In this document: piece after piece, positions 33,641 through 37,046 of the stretch | Layout: each line of letters begins with the position of its first letter | Numbering within the stretch: position 1 is the first letter of the stretch | Assembly: GCA_026708265.1 (NCBI GenBank) | Contig: JAPOVI010000402.1 | Location: 1-37,046, forward strand | Direction of reading: 5' to 3' | Source: Acidobacteriota bacterium | GTDB taxonomy: Bacteria; Acidobacteriota; Vicinamibacteria; Vicinamibacterales; UBA8438 | Length of the DNA: 37,046 bases | Program-made: the position numbers and the translations under genes | The notes under the pieces: generated by a model | Seen by the model: the letters and a program-made list of their open reading frames with translations, nothing else | What the model was told of the DNA's origin: nothing | The model's database searches: none

Positions 33641-34363
33641 TCAGTCGTTCGTCGACTCGTGCTGCGCCTCGAGGGGCATCAGCGCCGCCTTGATGGTCGA
33701 GGCCCAGATGCGCGTTCCCTTCTCGTTCAGGTGCAGGCCGTCGTCGATGAAGATGTCGTCCATGACCGTCCCGTCCGCCTTCAGGAACGGCGTGGCGACG
33801 TCGATGTAGTGCACGCGCTCGTCGGCCGCGGCGACCTCCTGGTACAGCGCGTTGGCCTCCTGCGCCTTGTCCCACACCGCGACGCGGGCGAGGCTCGGCT
33901 TTACCGACATCACGTATACGCGGGTGTCGGGCAGCTCGGCGTGGACGGCCGCGATGATTTGCTGGAGCTCGGACGCGATCGTCGCCGGCGGCACGAAGAA
34001 ACGCCCGGTGTCGTTGTCGCCCTCGTAGATCACCACGGCGCGGGGGCGATAAGCAATCACGACGCGGTCGACGAAGTGCAGGACGTCGGCCATCGCGCTG
34101 CCCCCGAACCCGCGCGGGATGACGGTGAGGGGGGCGAGGTCGGCGGGCATGGCGTCGTTCCAGAGGGCGATGCTCGAGCTCCCGGTGACGACGATGGCCC
34201 CCGGCGGCGGCATGTTCTCGCGGTCCGCCGCCTCGAACGCCTGTATCGCGCCCTCGTACCGGGACAGGTCGATGGGCTGGGCCTGCTGCGCCGCCGCCAG
34301 CGTCGCGATGCCCGCGACGAGGAGTGCCGCCGTCGCCACTGATCTCAACCGCACGATCTTCAT
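33641..34363 (-). CDS. secreted SGNH/GDSL hydrolase
   Basis: A 240-residue exported esterase-type enzyme. A signal peptide (1 to about 25, TLAAAQQ) precedes an SGNH domain: block I GSSSIALW (nucleophile among S62-S64), block II with G87 in PRGFGGSAMAD, block III VIYEGDND with N117, and block V DDGLHLNEKG holding the Asp-His pair. This GSSS variant is the one found in platelet-activating-factor acetylhydrolase-like and carbohydrate esterase-like families, so it probably removes acyl groups from lipid or sugar. GGGAGG is at good spacing before the chosen ATG; a longer frame to 34387 would extend the signal needlessly. Confidence 0.9.
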   Translation of the reverse strand: MKIVRLRSVATAALLVAGIATLAAAQQAQPIDLSRYEGAIQAFEAADRENMPPPGAIVVTGSSSIALWNDAMPADLAPLTVIPRGFGGSAMADVLHFVDRVVIAYRPRAVVIYEGDNDTGRFFVPPATIASELQQIIAAVHAELPDTRVYVMSVKPSLARVAVWDKAQEANALYQEVAAADERVHYIDVATPFLKADGTVMDDIFIDDGLHLNEKGTRIWASTIKAALMPLEAQHESTND

Positions 34364-34482
34364 CTGCAACCTCCCGCTCCCATTCACGAGTCAAGGTCCG
34401 TGTTGCTGACTATAGCCGCTGCTCCGGCTGTGCGCTCCGTCCGCCCGACGACGTGCCGTCGCCTGCCGGAAGCTCGACGATC

Positions 34483-34517
34483 CAGGAGTCTGCGCCGTAG
34501 AACGGCGCGGATTCCTG
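34483..34517. repeat. palindromic repeat related to 22664-22698
   Basis: A stem of 16 positions, CAGGAGTCTGCGCCGT against ACGGCGCGGATTCCTG, has two mismatches and a loop AGA. It shares the AGAACGGCGCGGA core with the element after xoxF. The DNA from here to 34773 carries no gene that I can support. Confidence 0.8.
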
Positions 34518-34534
34518 AAGGATTGGGTTGGGCG

Positions 34535-34569
34535 CCGAGCGGAGCCGCAGGCGACGAACGGCGGGCTAG
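34535..34569. repeat. 35-bp dispersed repeat, copy 2
   Basis: Identical over 35 bases to 17471-17505. It follows the palindrome at 34483 by 17 bases. Confidence 0.85.
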
Positions 34570-34660
34570 GTCCACGATGACGCAGGCAGTGACGGAGCGA
34601 CGACGACGGGGCGTCGCCTGCCGCGGGCTGGTCGAGCCCGGCGGGCAGAGCGGCGTGCCC

Positions 34661-34764
34661 GACGTGGGCCCGCTGGTCACGGCGCTTCCGGCACCACGAT
34701 GACGATTCCGGGGCCGTGCCCGCGACCGGATCGACGTGGCCCCGCTGGTCACGGCGCTTCCGGC
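34661..34764. repeat. two 32-bp direct repeats after the DUF2149 gene
   Basis: 34661-34692 and 34733-34764 match at 31 of 32 bases, 72 bases apart. On the minus strand each encodes a copy of the DUF2149 C-terminus: GIVIVVPEAP-stop and QYAPEAP-stop, against GEIIYVPEAP-stop in the gene. They look like duplicated gene ends. Confidence 0.75.
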
Positions 34765-34773
34765 GCGTACTGG

Positions 34774-35121
34774 TCAGGGGGCTTCCGGCACGTAGATGAT
34801 CTCCCCGCTCTCGAGCTGGTAGGCGACGCCGACCCGCCGGCCGCGCCGGCCCGCGGCGTCGTCCACGTCCTCGGCCCGATAGCGGGTGACCTCGCCGCCC
34901 TCCTGGGTGATGATCTCCATCTCGGCCGTGCCGGGGTTCTTGACCATCGTGAAGTCCTCCTGCGTGAGGAACTCCGTCAACTGCCAGCGGCTGACCATGG
35001 CGACCATGAGCGCCACGGCGAAGACCATGGCGACGTCGAACAGGTTCGCGATGGCGCCCAGCGGGTCGGCGTCGTCACGAAACGCCGCGCCGATCCTCCG
35101 CCGCCGTCTCCTGCCTGTCAT
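34774..35121 (-). CDS. hmuV: DUF2149 protein, HmuV-like
   Basis: A 115-residue protein. Residues 1-10 are a basic run. DPLGAIANLFDVAMVFAVALMVAM (about 19-42) is a membrane helix headed by the conserved NL.D pattern of DUF2149. After it comes a small periplasmic beta domain ending SGEIIYVPEAP. The layout is like ExbD/TolR: a short cytosolic end, one helix, and a periplasmic part. It would pair with the TolQ-like protein just upstream. GGAGG lies before the ATG. The start lies 47 bases inside the preceding gene's end. Confidence 0.8.
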   Translation of the reverse strand: MTGRRRRRRIGAAFRDDADPLGAIANLFDVAMVFAVALMVAMVSRWQLTEFLTQEDFTMVKNPGTAEMEIITQEGGEVTRYRAEDVDDAAGRRGRRVGVAYQLESGEIIYVPEAP

Positions 35122-35737
35122 CCGAACCTCCTCTTTCGCGCGTGGGTGCTCCTTCGCCGATGAGGCCGCTCACGAACTCGAGATCCCCCAGTGCCTCGCC
35201 GTGCCAGCGCTGCTTCGCCTGCTGCACGGCGAAGCCGATGCCGCCGACGAAGAGGCCCACGACGGTGGTGGAGAAGGCCACCTGCAGGTTCTCCGCCATG
35301 GCCGCGATGTCGCCCGCGGCCAGCCCGACGAGCGCCGGCCCCATCGGGATGAGCGTTCCCATCAGGCCGAGCATCGGGCCCAACCGGGCCATGGTCCGCG
35401 CCGCCGCGAGGTCCTGCTCGCAACCGGCCTCGAAGTCGGCGAGCGCCTTCTCGCGTTGCGCCGTCGACTGCCCGTGGGCGAGCAGACGCCCGATGGCCGG
35501 CTTCCACCGCGGCTCGGGGGGCAGGTCGGCGTCGCGGAGCAGCGCCTCCACGTTGTCGCGGTCGAGCCGATCGAGCAGCGGCCGCAGGGCGGACCGGAAC
35601 CGGAGCCGCGACAGCCAGGCGCCGTACGTGCGTCCGGCGAGCAGCAGCGCGCGGGCGAAGAGGATCAGCAACAGGACGATGACCGGGACCAGCAGCCCGG
35701 TCGAGAGCAGGTACAGCGTGCGTGTCAGCAGCTCCAT
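35075..35737 (-). CDS. hmuU: MotA/TolQ/ExbB-type proton channel protein, HmuU-like
   Basis: A 220-residue inner-membrane protein with three helices: about 8-33 (YLLSTGLLVPVIVLLLILFA), and the later pair about 118-136 (MLGLMGTLIPMGPALVGLA) and 150-172 (AFSTTVVGLFVGGIGFAV). The segment RLGPMLGLMGTLIPMGPAL ... AFSTTVVGLFVG is the MotA/TolQ/ExbB signature. Such proteins use proton flow to drive work at the outer membrane or cell wall. It starts seven bases after the membrane protein upstream and overlaps hmuV, so the three genes form an operon with the chelatase. Confidence 0.88.
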   Translation of the reverse strand: MELLTRTLYLLSTGLLVPVIVLLLILFARALLLAGRTYGAWLSRLRFRSALRPLLDRLDRDNVEALLRDADLPPEPRWKPAIGRLLAHGQSTAQREKALADFEAGCEQDLAAARTMARLGPMLGLMGTLIPMGPALVGLAAGDIAAMAENLQVAFSTTVVGLFVGGIGFAVQQAKQRWHGEALGDLEFVSGLIGEGAPTRERGGSDDRQETAAEDRRGVS

Positions 35738-35743
35738 AGAGGC

Positions 35744-36445
35744 TCAGCCCGCGAGGCGGCGCAGGCGCCGGCGATGGCTCCAGTAGCCGACGAGCATACC
35801 GAGAACCGCGGCCGCGGCGACGACCGCGTGGGGTCCGGCTTCGAGCGCCGTCGCGCTGCTGTCTACCCCACCCTGCAGGGCGTACGCAGTCAGACCGGCC
35901 GCCAGCATGACCTGACCGACGTGCACGAGCAGGCGCAACTCTACTCGCAGATCGACATCCGGGAGCAGCCGTCGGATCGCCTCGCTCCCCGCCGTGCCGG
36001 CAGCGACGATGGCCAGGCACAAGACCATGGCGGTGGTCTCGAACGACCACTCCGATGCCGCGTCGAACACCTTCATCTCCAGGTAGAACAGCGCGAGCAC
36101 CGCAACGACGCCGACATGGTACGCCGCCAGCCTCCGCAGCCACCGCTTCCACCGCACGCCGTGCAACGGCTGGGCGTGCCGCACCCGCAGCAGCAGGGTA
36201 GCTCCCCCGCAACCGAGGACGCCGTCGAACGCCAGGACGGCGGCCAGCGTCTGGATGTCGGTGCCGTCCAGACCCCCCAGGAAGGCGGGCAGGCTCTGGC
36301 GCAGGACGATGGGGTACACCGCGTAGGCGAGTGCGGCAACCAGAGCGGCTGTGAGCAGACGCCCCCAGAATCGCTCGATGAACGCCGTCGCCAGCAGGAG
36401 GAGGACGATGCCCGTTCCCGCCGCAATGTCGAGCACCGCCTCCAT
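35744..36445 (-). CDS. multi-pass membrane protein, HmuT-like by position
   Basis: A 233-residue protein with six or seven hydrophobic segments, beginning DIAAGTGIVLLLLATAFIER and including VGVVAVLALFYLEMK, TTAMVLCLAIVAAG and VVAAAAVLGMLVGYW. I recognise no catalytic motif. It lies between the CobN-like gene and the TolQ-like gene, the position of hmuT in the Bacteroidota hmu cluster; sequence alone does not confirm the identity. The start is the ATG just after the hairpin at 36460, since the longer frame upstream overlaps the CobN gene. Confidence 0.65.
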   Translation of the reverse strand: MEAVLDIAAGTGIVLLLLATAFIERFWGRLLTAALVAALAYAVYPIVLRQSLPAFLGGLDGTDIQTLAAVLAFDGVLGCGGATLLLRVRHAQPLHGVRWKRWLRRLAAYHVGVVAVLALFYLEMKVFDAASEWSFETTAMVLCLAIVAAGTAGSEAIRRLLPDVDLRVELRLLVHVGQVMLAAGLTAYALQGGVDSSATALEAGPHAVVAAAAVLGMLVGYWSHRRRLRRLAG

Positions 36446-36459
36446 GTTCTCCGTCCCAA

Positions 36460-36486
36460 GGAGTCTGCGCAGCCGACGCAGACTCC
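36460..36486. repeat. palindrome between the CobN-like and membrane-protein genes
   Basis: A perfect 10-bp stem, GGAGTCTGCG (36460-36469) against CGCAGACTCC (36477-36486), has a seven-base loop. It belongs to the same palindromic family as 22664 and 34483. It again lies inside a presumed operon and could set relative expression. Confidence 0.75.
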
Positions 36487-36507
36487 CAGCGCGCCCGCAA
36501 GGTCGCG

Positions 36508-37046
36508 TTATGTGGTTCTCCGCCGCCGCAGGGCGAGCAGGGCGACCGCAAACAGGGCGGCGACCAGGACGGCGCCCAGCCAGGCTGCACGCGCCGGGCT
36601 CGGCGTGCCGGCCGGCGCATCGGCGGGCCGCGGCTCCGCGTCCTGCTCCGCCAGCACCACGCTCGCCTCCGCCAGCTCCACGCTCGTCGTCAGGTTGCGT
36701 TGCAGCTCGCTGCGATAGGCGGCCGCAAGGTCCGCCGGCGCCTGCTCCGCGATGAACGACGCCAGCGCCGCGTTGTCGCAGACGAACCCGCTGCAGCCCG
36801 CCTCGAACTCCTCCACCAGGCGGGTGTGCAGCTCCGCCAGCACCGCCACCTGTTCCGCCGTGGCGTCCCAGAGGCCCTTCCGCACGGTCTCCAGCATCAC
36901 CGCCGTCATCTCCTGGAGCGCATACGGGTTCTCCCGCCGGAAGAAGTCCTCCACCCCGAGATCGTAGCGGTCGTCGACATACACGTCGTAGAGCTCGTTC
37001 CACAGCGCGTCGTCGATGGCGGCCGGCTTCATCACGTTCCAGCCGT
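36508..37046 (-). CDS. hmuS: CobN/Mg-chelatase family protein, HmuS-like, C-terminal end
   Basis: The last 179 or so residues of a protein that continues past the window edge; the frame is open from 37046. The segment WNELYDVYVDDRYDLGVEDF, FRRENPYALQEMTAVMLETVRKGLWDA and CSGFVCDNAALASF is the C-terminal pattern of the CobN large chelatase subunit (W..vYdvYv.D.Y.LG...FF...NP.A.Q.m...mLE..RkG.W..). CobN inserts cobalt in B12 synthesis. Here no other B12 gene is near, but a TolQ-like and a DUF2149 gene follow, as with HmuS, which is thought to remove iron from heme. A terminal membrane helix (about 20 residues, LGAVLVAALFAVALLALR) then basic residues anchors the chain, again like HmuS. Confidence 0.8.
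   Translation of the reverse strand, partial: GWNVMKPAAIDDALWNELYDVYVDDRYDLGVEDFFRRENPYALQEMTAVMLETVRKGLWDATAEQVAVLAELHTRLVEEFEAGCSGFVCDNAALASFIAEQAPADLAAAYRSELQRNLTTSVELAEASVVLAEQDAEPRPADAPAGTPSPARAAWLGAVLVAALFAVALLALRRRRTT

Noticed and set aside
36508..37046. Cobaltochelatase for vitamin B12
   Set aside because: The C-terminal membrane anchor and the TolQ/DUF2149 neighbours fit an hmuS-like role better; no cob genes are seen, although the view is limited by the window edge.

Overview
This is a GC-rich chromosomal window, densely coded on both strands, from a Gram-negative bacterium. Several traits together suggest Acidobacteriota, perhaps the Vicinamibacteria branch, but no rRNA or marker gene confirms this. 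The traits are several periplasmic PQQ dehydrogenases, many secreted c-type cytochromes, TolB/amidohydrolase fusions, secreted Vgb-like propellers and Uma2 proteins.

Layout. (1) 1-6,100: a membrane-anchored coiled-coil protein, a HicB-HicA toxin-antitoxin pair whose antitoxin carries an extra N-terminal winged-helix-like domain, a very large secreted beta-propeller/amidohydrolase, and a ribbon-helix-helix/ParE-type toxin-antitoxin pair. (2) 6,237-8,465: a secreted protein with a carboxypeptidase-regulatory-like domain, one c-type heme site and a Vgb-like propeller. (3) 8,466-12,044: sparsely coded accessory DNA with a zinc-ribbon protein, an HNH nuclease, a small membrane protein, strong palindromes and short tandem repeats. 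(4) 12,045-15,642: an integrated mobilizable element with AlpA-like regulator, MobC, a ColE1-type relaxase, MobB and MobD nested inside the relaxase gene in another frame, and a P4-type tyrosine integrase. Two strong inverted repeats before mobC are a candidate oriT. (5) 15,862-18,763: a Tat-exported amidohydrolase, a DUF1801 protein and a sialidase-like propeller. (6) 18,783-24,815: a same-strand run that looks like a lanthanide-type alcohol oxidation operon. It holds a cytochrome c/cytochrome c' fusion, a secreted unknown, a DUF6152 protein, a XoxF-type PQQ dehydrogenase, a XoxJ-XoxG fusion and a Sel1-repeat protein. (7) 24,836-26,743: a sodium:solute symporter. (8) 26,744-27,748: a gene graveyard with a vapC tail and a broken paralogue of the gene in (2). 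(9) 27,749-32,094: two more PQQ dehydrogenases, one with a fused N-terminal cytochrome c. (10) 32,271-34,363: a decayed AAA-ATPase/nuclease gene that has lost its Walker A, a Uma2 protein and a secreted SGNH hydrolase. (11) 34,774-37,046: a CobN-type chelatase (cut by the window edge), a membrane protein, a TolQ/ExbB-like channel and a DUF2149 protein. This set matches the hmuSTUV heme-use cluster of Bacteroidota.

How it works together. The central theme is periplasmic oxidation of alcohols and sugars by PQQ enzymes that pass electrons to c-type cytochromes. In the xox cluster the dehydrogenase, its binding-protein partner and its electron acceptor are adjacent, with the last two joined in one chain. 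Around this metabolic core lie an integrated mobilizable element, toxin-antitoxin pairs, palindromic repeats and gene remnants, which show repeated insertion and loss. All calls rest on reading the sequence and on memory of the families; no database search was run.
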